NCBI GenBank assembly: GCA_002803225.1
Contig: NXFV01001959.1
Location: 186,001-250,000 of the forward strand
DNA length: 64,000 nucleotides
Reading direction: 5' to 3'
DNA from: Gamarada debralockiae
Lineage: Eukaryota; Ascomycota; Leotiomycetes; Helotiales; Hyphodiscaceae
Part shown: piece after piece, positions 54,827 to 64,000 of the stretch
Layout: each line of letters starts with the position of its first letter
How positions within the stretch are numbered: the first letter of the stretch is position 1
Translations under genes and position numbers: made by a program
The notes under the pieces: generated by a model
The model's database searches: none
What the model was told of the DNA's origin: nothing
The model's input: the letters and a program-made list of their open reading frames with translations, nothing else

Positions 54827-57300
54827 TGCGCTGCGGTGCTCAAAGCTGCTCGTGGTTGACGAGCTAAAAGATTGTTGTCGCCAGTGGGAGAAGTTGGATT
54901 GGGCGTCCCAGAACTTCTGAAAGTTGAATTTAGTCCGGCAGAGGGAATTGGGAAATTGAAGTCCCAGAAACCCGGTGGTGGAGGGTACTGGACTTATTAT
55001 GATGCTGTCGAGGCTGAGGTGCGTCTGACAGCGAGGGTTATGATGATATTATTAGATGTAAGGAATGAAGGTCCAACCTCATTCAATACTCGGGGCACGA
55101 AGAAAGGGGAATGAATGGGGAATAGAAGAGAGAGATTGGATTCCCGGAACTCGAAAGTGTCGGTGCAGTAAGTTTAGGGTAGGAGTTGGGTGGGAGCAGA
55201 ATGTTTTATTGTTGTATTGGGTTGCGAGAAATTCAGCACAGATTCGGAGCTGCGCTTTCTTTCCTATTTGCTTTGGCCCGTCTTCCGTCTCCGCTTCGTC
55301 CACTAAGTTTCCCTCACCAAAAATCATCTCGCTCACCGAATTTGGTGATCACCGGCCACCGAGAGCTTCAGCGTTGGGCCTTTGGGCCTTGGGCCTTGCC
55401 TCATAGGGTGTTAGCGGGGCCAGTGAATTTTGGCGAAGGGGTTTCCCCAAATAATTTTCGAGTTTCTTTTCTTGTTCTTCTCACAACTTCCTTTTTGGCT
55501 GCATATCTAACGCTCTCAGCTACTACAATCAATACGGTAAATCTTAATCTTCGAAGAGATTCGATGCATGTCAGAGGTAACCTTCAAAAGCGCCGCGCAT
55601 ACAGATCTTGCTGGGTTGGTCTGACAATTTACTGTGAAATACACAAGGCTATTTTGTTCACGTACCCTTGTTGTAGGATCTGATAAATGTTGAGCTTCGC
55701 GCCCCTTCAAACCTCAGCCACTCCTCTAAAATACTTTTCTCTAATTGGCCAGCCTTCTCTCGAAGCCCCATTGATTGACAGATGGTCCATCTTCCTTTCC
55801 GAATGACGCAGGGAATGGCACTCCGTCGTATGCAGCATCCCGGTATCCCGAGCTGTGGCGGCAATGTTCCGCCTCAAGGAAACTTCCCCAACATTGTCCG
55901 ATAAGTGGGGTTGTCCGGATGCCAACAGCTCTTCAAAAATACAAGATTTCAAATTCATCGATAAACTCAACAGTTGGATTCTTAGCTAGATAACGGAACG
56001 TAGCGATTGTTTGTTCTCCCCATGAACCCACATCCCCCCACGCTACAAAGATCTTCGTCTTCACTCTTCAGCCGCTCATCCACTTTTCATTTTCCACGCC
56101 TGCACGTGATCCACCTCCTAAGGCCACGGTGAATGCATATCGCTCCTTTCCTTGGTCCCCTTGGTTCTAGAACGGGAATACTATGAGCGTGCCGCACGAA
56201 GTAGCCGGGAGCTGTTACCGGCTTTATATCAATTCAGGATACGTCTCTCTTCATTCCCTCTCTCCTCGTCTTCTCATTGGTCTGAGAACCAAACCTTCGG
56301 GAATCGGTATTGTGTGAGAGGCACATACATGTCAGGGGCCTTCAAGTACGTAAGCAGGTTACCGGAAACTGTTGGAAGTCCCTGATCCTCGGGCCATGAG
56401 TGAAGGGAGTTGTGAGATTGGTTCAAATTTTGGAAGAGTGATTAAATAGAAATTAGCGTTTTACCGGTTTGACAAGCATGAAGTTACAGAAGTGACGTTC
56501 AGTACGAGCTCTATCGAGACTGTATATGCCTCCACTCACGAGCGGCTGCTCCCTTCTCCGTCGTCGCAACGGTTTGATAACCTTGAGCATTTCCCGATAT
56601 GAAGTCAATATGCATGAACGTTCCCTTAATTCCTCGCCATCCATTAGGGTACACCTCCGGTCAAAGGATTGAGAAGCCCCACATCAAGTTCTTAGCCGTT
56701 GAGCCTCATGTTGAACCCCATCTAGTATTCACGACAGGTATAAAATACTATCCTGGGGACCCCACAGCCATTCTAAGAGACTGAGAATTGTGGTAGGGGT
56801 TCTCGCCGTAAAACAGGTGACCGAGGACTTGAGGATGGGGATGAGCTCAGTCACTGATCGCACCATGTCCACAAGATTCTCCATACGGTACTCACCTCCA
56901 GTGAGCCACTGCCCAAAGTGGAATCTAAGAAAGTTGACTTGCCCACTACGCCCAAACATCTAGAACTTCTCGAAGCGGATGTGGTACTTGCAACCAAGTC
57001 TCACTATTCACCAACACAGGCAAACCACGCACAAGTATACGCACAGAACTGCATTCAACGTCCATAGATATCAGTATCGTATTCCTAGTAACATCAAAGC
57101 ACAAAGCCACCCATCCGTCCCGCCATCGTGCAATGCAAGCCACCCAATCCATCCATGTCATCACAGCAATGCATCAATCGATCATATCAGAAGAACGCCA
57201 GATGCTCCATGCTAGCAAACAAAGCCACCCATCCATGCCGTCCAGCTCCATATCATAACAATCGTGTCTTGTACAAGTCGCCCTCTTTTCCAAAATATAC
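54827..57300. other. Large intergenic region between ACC1 and nudE
   Basis: About 2.5 kb upstream of ACC1 and downstream of the nudE gene. The first 500 bp must include the ACC1 promoter and leader. Several frames of 60-165 codons are open but none shows a domain; one at 56599-56784 (GQRIEKPHIKFLAVEPHVEP) looks mildly protein-like. A CACGTGATC site is at 56103-56111. Short direct repeats of CAAAGCCACCCATCC occur at 57,099 and 57,222. No tRNA or other RNA gene is evident. Confidence 0.4.
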
Positions 57301-59165
57301 CTAATACGTCTCCCCAACCCCACTCAACTTCCTAGGCCGTCCGGGAGGTTTCATTCCGCCTTCCCCTTCCTTCAAAGCCGCACCACTACTCGTGCGTCGG
57401 GGCATAGGAATACCTCCCGTTGCTAGACCACCACTTTTCCTTCTCGGCAATGCTGATGGGGGAGCTGGGATAGCACTCCCCTCCGCATCAGCTTTACTGA
57501 ATGTATTCTTCCGGCTGGGAGCGAAGTCCAACTCGCGGCTTTCGTCAACGTCTATGTGTGACACGCTCGCAGAGTGAGCATGTCCATGAGACGCCCCAAA
57601 GTTCCCACCAATGCTCGATCGCGGGCGCCTCTGCTCCATAATTTGGGATTGTGAGTAATGGCCTAATGGCGTTCGAGCGCCTGAGATCGACGATCGGGAG
57701 GCTGGACGGGCGATTTCCGTACGGGAGAGAGGTCGATCGGGTCGTACGTAGGATGTGGCACTGGCTCGACTGCTGGGTCGGCTTGTTTCGCTGGGTTCAC
57801 GGCTCGGGAGAGGTCCGAATGATAGTCTGCTGATGCCCGATGTAGATAATCTCGCAACGTGCTTGGTAGTAGTTGATGGCGTATCTTCTCCCGCGCCCAT
57901 AGAAGATCCGCTGGCTGTGCTTCCGCCTGTACGTTTTCGGCTTCGGATTGTCACGCTAGGTGGCATGTAATTCTGACCCATTGCCGATGTGGTTCGAGGG
58001 GATGCTCGTGGTGGGGTACTGACGGGTGCGGGTAATTTCGATCTCGCAGATTGTACACGTTGTTCCAATCTTTGCATTTGTGCTGTGAGGGTTCGAATAT
58101 GTGTGAGAGATGTAGAGTTGGGTAAGCCTCTTGTCGCCGGTGCTTTCGTTCGTGTATTTCGAATAACGGATGGGGTGGCAGTTCTGTTTCGGACAGAGCT
58201 GGTTGGGGCCGCTGCTGGGCCTCGCGAGCTTGGTAGATTCGAGGATACGTATCGTGCGGAGGGTTTTGGTGTTGTGCTTGAATCGCCAGAAGGTAACTTC
58301 AGCTTACTCTTTGGTGGGTTGATCGGAGTCTTTGCAACTGGTCTGGCCGTCGCGGAAGCATCTGACATCGGTGGGGAAGGAGGGGTGAGTGTTTCGGAGA
58401 CTGTATCGGTCGTAGATACTGATTTCGTGTCTGGAGGAGTTGTGATCATCGGAGATGAAGCCGTAGAATTCGGAGATCCCGAGCCTTCGAATGATGGAGA
58501 GTTCGGCGTACTAATATTTGTGGATAACGAAGGCAATTGTCTTTTCCGTAGCTTATCCTGCATAATCTCTGCCTCGATCTTCAAATCTGAGAGCTCATCA
58601 CGCAACCTTTGTGTCTCGATTCGTAGGTTCTCTCGTTCCTGCTCCCCAACTTTGATTTCCTCCTCCATCATGACAGCTCGCTCGATCGCAACATTGTATT
58701 TCGACTCTAGATCCTCCAGTGACGAAGATGTATTCCGTGCTTGTCTTTCGAAATCATCGTTTGCGACCTCGATATCGCGAAGTTTGAGTTGTAGTGTCCT
58801 GTTTGAATCTCGAAGTGTGGTAATCTCCTTCTGTAATACATTCTGCGCGGAACCTGCTTCGGTTTTGGATTGTTTGTATTTTGTCTTAAAGGTCAGCCAC
58901 TGAGTCTTTTCCAGCCTCGCATTGTAAATAAACATACCTTCCACTCCTCTACCTCGAAACCCAACGATTCCACCTTCTCTTGCAGCACTCTTTCCCTCTT
59001 CTCGGCTGCTTCCACATCCTTCTCAAGTTCGGCCTCAAGCTCCTGACTGGAGGCCTGGAATTCAGCTAACTCGTGCTCTAATTGCTCATATTGCGTTTTG
59101 TAGTATGCGAGCGCACTCTCCGGCGATGACAGATCTGTCGGAGGAGAGGATGGTGGCTCATCCAT
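57301..59165 (-). CDS. nudE: NudE nuclear distribution protein (dynein/LIS1 pathway)
   Basis: A 603-residue NUDE-family protein that links LIS1 (NudF) and cytoplasmic dynein and is needed for nuclear migration along hyphae. Exons 59165-58938 and 58884-57301 close the frame. The N-terminal ~190 residues are a long coiled coil beginning [20 protein letters not shown], continuing [18 protein letters not shown], then TKYKQSK and [20 protein letters not shown], with the conserved NudE core [14 protein letters not shown]. From about residue 200 the protein is Ser/Thr/Pro/Arg-rich and disordered (CPLX-like phosphorylation region), with small islands such as [20 protein letters not shown]. The start is fixed by [20 protein letters not shown], typical of the family. 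No neighbour suggests co-regulation. Confidence 0.93.
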
Positions 59166-60163
59166 GGACGACGATTGTTGTGTTTACCCTTTTGCGCTGT
59201 TTGTTGATCGCAAGATTTCCTACGGGCGGTATTTCCTCTCCAGATATCTACAGTGCACACTGGATGCCCCCAGAAGGCTCAAATCGATGATTCCAGTATC
59301 CTCTGTTGATGTAGCGGTGTGTTTGCTGCAAATAAGCAAGGTCCGCGCGCCTTGCGTCGATGTTTCCTTCGCGATATCGGTCGGTCGTTTCGTGATGCTG
59401 TCGGTATCCTTGGTAAGCCTATTCGGTTGGTCTGTTCGTGATATATCGATCGATGATGTTGTCGGCGGTGTCGAGTTGTCGTAGAGTTGATCGGTGGGTA
59501 GTTGTCGAATTGTCGTTTTGGTGTTGTCGATGGTTGTTACTGCACTCCTGAAAATGCAAGTTCAGGATCCCTGCAAGCAAGCCACCCGCTGATCTGGCAA
59601 CGCGCATGTGAATAGGAGGCTAGGCGGGGGAGAAAGCCTTGCTGACATTTACACCAAAGAATTGAATGCTTTAATTTTTTTGGGTTTCATTATATTAAAT
59701 GGAGATTGCATTGGTTCTATCTGGTGATTTACAGAGTGTGGTGTTTGAGACCTTTCAGTGAAGGTTTTCTTTTTTTTTTTTTAACTCCGAAATGTGCAAT
59801 GGTTATGAGATCATAGCAGAATTCTACGGAAAATGCTCTATTTTGGGTATACAGTGGATTGATGTCTATCTGTTCCTGATCATTATTTCGTCTTCCGTTT
59901 CCATCTATCGTCGCAAAGTGTCTTTCCTCCTTTCACAATGTCAAGGCGCTATGGCTGTCATGCAGATTCTCAGGGGTAGCGCGAGAATGGCGGGGTCAAA
60001 GTCAAAGACCGAACGATTTGGCGCCACCAAAATCGTTGAACTCATTTCAGTCTACCTCCCTCGTCACAGTCATTAACAACAAAAGAGGTTGTGTGAGAGA
60101 AGTCCACTTTTTGCTGGTCAACGTATCAATACATTAGTACATGGCTAGGTTCTACCGCTATCT
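59166..60163. other. Intergenic region with poly-T tract
   Basis: About 1 kb: promoter of the nudE gene on the left and 3' flank of the permease gene on the right. A T-tract of about 15 bases lies near 59,767-59,782. A chain of TCGATC/TGTCG-type short motifs near 59,430-59,530 is low-complexity. No gene is seen. Confidence 0.4.
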
Positions 60164-62026
60164 TCAAATCGATGTCTGCTTCTCAGGCTTCATCTTCCCT
60201 TCCTCGGAATCGCTTGGATGATGCCCAACAACCATATCAACCACCCCTTCTATCTCAGGGCCTGAGAACCGTTTCCTTGCTGTTGTAAACCAAGTGATCG
60301 CAGCAACGAACATGATCATCCCAACCGCAGCAGAAGTATAGTTCATATTTTCGCTCGTCACCGGATAAACGGAGGGGAAGTTGAACGTGATACAAGCAAA
60401 GAGCAAGTACACGAGACCAACGAAGTTGACAGCCACTGACACGAGAGGTTTCATCGCCCACGGACCAGTGAGTTGTCTGTGTGTCCCGCTGAAATACGAA
60501 ATAAGACGCACAAGCAGCGGCATGGCGTACGAGAGGTAGAATCCTTGGGTAGCGATCGCAATCACAGTATTAAATCCGGTAATCGTGCCGAAATAAATGC
60601 TGTTGAACGCCATTTGGATCCCGGTACCAAGAAGTATCGCAACAACTGGGACTTGATGTCTGGGCTCGACCTTGCTGATCAATGAGGAGAATGGTAGGCC
60701 GCGATCACGCGCGAAGGCGTAGAGAGATCGGGAGCCCTCAGCTAGCAGGGCGTTCGCGCATCCAAGATCTATGATGACTATGAGAGACGCCAGTATGCAA
60801 GATCCTACATTACTGTTTGTAGAATCGTAGTAGATTTGAATGAGTGGAACAAGCGTCGAAGTGTCAGCCACTTCATTGATATCGCCGATGCAAAAGCAGA
60901 CAGCAATGAGGAAGACGAAGCCAGTGATTGCCCCGATGTAGACAGACATTATCATGGCACGTGGGGCTTGCCTGCTCGAATCGTGGAGTTCTTCTGCCAT
61001 GTGGGCTGGTGCGTCATCTGGGAACTTTCAGCGATTGGGCTGAAAATGAACGATTGAAGGGAGGTACTCACAGCAACACATCCCGAACGCTGGCTGCAAA
61101 ATACCAATAATCCCAGCCATAGAGGCGCTGAATCCGGTAAAGTTCTGGAAATCCCGAAACACAAATGATGCCGACTGCTTGTTCTTGTTGCACGCGAGGA
61201 TCGTGACGACCGTCACAACAAATGAGACGATATTGAATATGAGTGCTCCTTTCGAGATCTTGTCCAACAATTTTGGTCCCCACATATTGACGAACGTAGC
61301 GAAGAGCGTTATGGCATATGCAACAAGAACGGTATGCCATCTCTGGATTTCGTAGGTGGGATTAACAAGGTTTGCTTGACCGAGAATGAAGTTGGCTCCG
61401 ATAAAGCTATTCGTAGCTCCCATGGCAAGGATTCCTTGTGACACGAATTAGTAAATTGCGTTCAGAGACTACCATGGAAGGTCAGATGCTTCGTTAGTGC
61501 AACGTACCAATGATCATGAACCACCCAGTGAGATAGGAGAATTGTCTGCGAATGCTCTTTGGGGACAGGATGTAGACCCATGAATATTGTCCACCAGCTA
61601 CAGGATATTCCGAACACATTTCAGCCATCGAGTAGGCCACGCATAGCGAAACGCAACTGATTCCGACCCATCCCCATATCATCACAGGTGGTCCTCCTGC
61701 ATTGACGCCCGTTACCAGGACTCCTCCTAATGCACTCCAGCTGCAGGTTCACGTCAGCTATCTCAACTTCCACGCTTTCGAGTTGCACATCATGGGAGAT
61801 TGCTGCACCTGAGATACAACATACCACGTAACAATGGAGAAGGAGAATCCTATCATGCCAAGGAGGCCGAAGGAGCGTTTGAGCTCTGAATTCGTCAGTG
61901 GGTGCTCTCATCCCGTACACCATTTCGAGGAAGATATGAAGACCACTTACCATGCTGATAGCCCATATTTTCCAATGTCATATCCTCCGCGTCATGGGAG
62001 ATTCCCTTTGCATCGTGGTCGGCCAT
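60164..62026 (-). CDS. APC-superfamily amino acid / choline / GABA permease
   Basis: A 528-residue plasma-membrane permease of the amino acid-polyamine-organocation superfamily, closest in wording to fungal choline/GABA permeases (Hnm1/Uga4 group). Exons 62026-61951, 61885-61825, 61740-61508, 61434-61072 and 61017-60164 sum to exactly 529 codons. Signatures: the first helix RSFGLLGMIGFSFSIVTCWS, then GGPPVMIWGWVGISCVSLCV, AYSMAEMCSEYPVAGGQYSW, QPAFGMCCYDAPAHMAEELH, and ALLAEGSRSLYAFARDRGLP. The N and C tails are hydrophilic and cytosolic. The reading frame is intact in spite of the broken genes either side of this part of the window. The substrate is uncertain; nitrogen catabolite control is likely for the family but no site is shown here. 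Confidence 0.9.
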
Positions 62027-63605
62027 GGTGAAAGACGTAGTTGCTCAGTCTTCGACTTAGCTTCCACAATTGAAATCGCAATCGCAGAGTAAATAGAAAC
62101 TCATAACAAGCCTCTCTCATGGGCATGGGCGAGATATATCTCCAGATATAATGCGGGAGGTACAGTAAAATACCAGGATATCCCTACCTTATCGGGACTT
62201 TCAAAGAGACGGTCTAGTACAACTGCAACTCTGACTGCATCCTCGTGTTCACAACGCTTGGTCTTGCCGAGGTGTGATGAATGAGAGAACTTGTCATTGC
62301 TGTAGAATTGCCAATCACGGCGTAGTTCCATATCGCAGCTATCAGTTTCAGGCCTCTCCAAGCCTGCTGATTTGCATATTTGCTGACCTTTCAAACTCAA
62401 ATATCTGTATGTCATGAAAGAAGAAGGTCACTGCACAGATCGACGTTGGCGTCGGGCTGCGGAAGCCAGGACTGTTTTGAACCTGGCGTTTTCGGCTGCT
62501 TATCACTTACTTGATTTGTCCCATATCTCATCCGTACCCCACTGGGATCTCAATGCCATTGGCCGCCTCGGTTTCCCCTCGATATGTTGAGCGGTATGTC
62601 CATGAGACTATCTATTTATTAACTAGGGGGCATTGAGATCACAACCCTTGGATTTGCCATAGTGACTGGTGCTTGCTGACTAATTCTTGTTTGTCATGAG
62701 CTTTCGTGGCCTTACAGCCTGTACCTACATGCATCAACCATTTCCCTCGACATTACACACACTCTCATCTGGTCATTCAGAATGTGCTCGATTGTTCGAA
62801 AGGAGCTCAAGGAGAGGCCCAGTTCTTTTTTGAGCTTGCACAACATCGGATATCAACATATCAAGATTCTACTTCCCATCGGCACTTTTGGTCGAGTACC
62901 ACGATATCACGGGAGGCTGCATTACCTCCACGACTATCAAAATCGCAGAGAGTGTCAACTCAATATCCAATTGAGTGCCCTTCCAGAAACTGCACGACGC
63001 CCCGTTGTGCCACCTCGGAGACTTTGGTTGCAGTCTTTTGCAGGATCTCATATGCGCTCATGACTTTCTTGTGGTCGATTGTGTGACACGAACTTTCGTA
63101 GTCTTAATCTTAATCTTGACCACAGACATTGTCATCAAAGTGATGACAGTAGAGGACGCAATAGCCTGCTATTCAAGCACGCTGTTATAGCAAACAACGT
63201 CCATCTAAGTATGATCCGATTTCCATCGTTCAATCCATTTTATCTTTTCTCTCGGCATTTATATTCACTCTTTCTTTCACAAATCACTTCTGGCTTTCAA
63301 TTCACTCATTTCTGAATCTGGATCTCTAAGATGGAATGTCTAATGTATTACAGGCCTTCTGGCGGGCCGGTCTACGGCACTAATCTAATGCTTGTTCACT
63401 TTCCTCGAATCAGCAACGACAGTCCACCACTAAAGCAGGAAACAGCCATCGCAACCTCTAGAAAGTATCATCGAATCTTTTTCAAAGTATTCCATTCTTG
63501 CGATCAAAGCGTCACGAGAGGCCGATTCTCATCAAGCTAGATCCCGATCCTCAGAAGAAGAAGATACCTCTCAAACCAATCATTCAACGTCACATATTAG
63601 CGAAG
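62027..63605. other. Divergent intergenic region, permease / isochorismatase-like gene
   Basis: About 1.6 kb without a convincing gene; it should hold both promoters. Several short frames between 62,700 and 63,540 are open but have no recognisable protein character. The leader before 63606 is C/A-rich. Confidence 0.4.
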
Positions 63606-64000
63606 ATGGAGACGTTTGTTGAAGCTTCACCTTACAACTGGCCTCATGATGGGAGACTTGACCCAAACACGACGGCGCTAGTTATTATTGATATGCAGAA
63701 AGATTGTAGGTCTAAATTGCTCATTCATTTCTGTAGAGATCCTCGGATCTCTTCAAGCTCTCCTCGACTTTATCACCCCCACTTTTACTTCACCTTTCTT
63801 TCCTGCTCTTCCCACCTGATACAGTTTCCGGTCTACAGCATTCTAACATCTCATAGTCTGCTCTCCAGAAGGCTACCTCCAATGCTAAGGTTACGACATT
63901 AGTCCCGTCCGCAACATCATCCCCCGCCTCCAATCCCTCCTCGCAGCGTTCCGCGAAAAGGGCTTCCCAATCTACCACACCCGCGAAGGTCACCGACCTG
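63606..64000 (+). pseudogene. Isochorismatase-family hydrolase with in-frame stop (partial)
   Basis: Start of a cysteine hydrolase of the isochorismatase-like superfamily, running off the right edge. Exon 1 (63606-63705) begins METFVEASPYNWPHDGRLDP and reaches the catalytic-Asp strand ALVIIDMQKD. After an intron (GTAGGT donor, CTAAC branch, acceptor TAG at 63854-63856) the next exon reads FCSPEGYLQC, then TAA, then GYDISPVRNIIPRLQSLLAA and FREKGFPIYHTREGHRPDL. The TAA sits where relatives have a residue before GYD and is one C-to-T step from CAA. An acceptor just after the stop would remove it but would also delete the conserved FCSPxGY loop. Family members of this type include ureidoacrylate-hydrolase-like enzymes of pyrimidine breakdown. 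A sequence error cannot be excluded. Confidence 0.62.

Noticed and set aside
57989..58903. A 304-codon plus-strand frame antisense to nudE
   Set aside because: It is the mirror of the Ser/Thr/Pro-rich nudE tail and has no independent features.

Overview
The window looks like chromosomal DNA of a filamentous ascomycete (Pezizomycotina). Genes are split by short GT-AG introns (about 44-90 bp) with CTAAC/CTAAT-type branch sites, and they encode typical fungal families: Zn2Cys6 regulators, RTA1, TRI12-type MFS, But2, ULD and heme haloperoxidase. Compact gene-rich stretches alternate with TA-rich gene-free blocks, and many broken genes carry stops explainable as C-to-T or G-to-A changes, the pattern left by repeat-induced point mutation (RIP). 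A plant-associated Leotiomycete-like species would fit, but that is inference.

Left part (1-18.1 kb): an Upc2-type zinc cluster regulator running off the left edge and diverging from an RTA1-like membrane protein; a short-chain dehydrogenase diverging from a SnoaL-like protein; a mitochondrial-looking DnaJC28/DUF1992 protein; a low-complexity hypothetical protein; a centrosomin-motif protein; a makorin-like CCCH-RING-CCCH protein; a dead CE16-type GDSL esterase; and a CE3-like SGNH hydrolase lacking part of its core.

Middle part (18.1-47.7 kb): an accessory, decaying region. Its main intact gene is a 914-residue protein joining a STAND-type fungal N-terminal domain to two ubiquitin-like ULD domains, with no NACHT or NB-ARC between them. 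Around it lie a heme haloperoxidase pseudogene split by AT-rich DNA, a catalase with a one-base frameshift, a TRI12-type transporter diverging from a Gfo/Idh/MocA oxidoreductase next to a ruined Zn2Cys6 regulator, a 216-bp element with 31-bp terminal inverted repeats, a dead NCS1 nucleobase transporter, a But2-domain wall protein, a single-pass membrane protein, a dead Dal5-type permease and the tail of a dead adenosine deaminase.

Right part (47.7-64 kb): mostly housekeeping. Acetyl-CoA carboxylase (2281 residues, reading frame closes over five exons), a NudE protein of the dynein pathway and an APC-superfamily permease are followed by an isochorismatase-family gene that carries an in-frame stop and runs off the right edge. 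I found no credible rRNA, tRNA or CRISPR feature. Exon boundaries were worked out by hand from splice signals and frame closure; family names come from recognition of conserved motifs, not from a database search.
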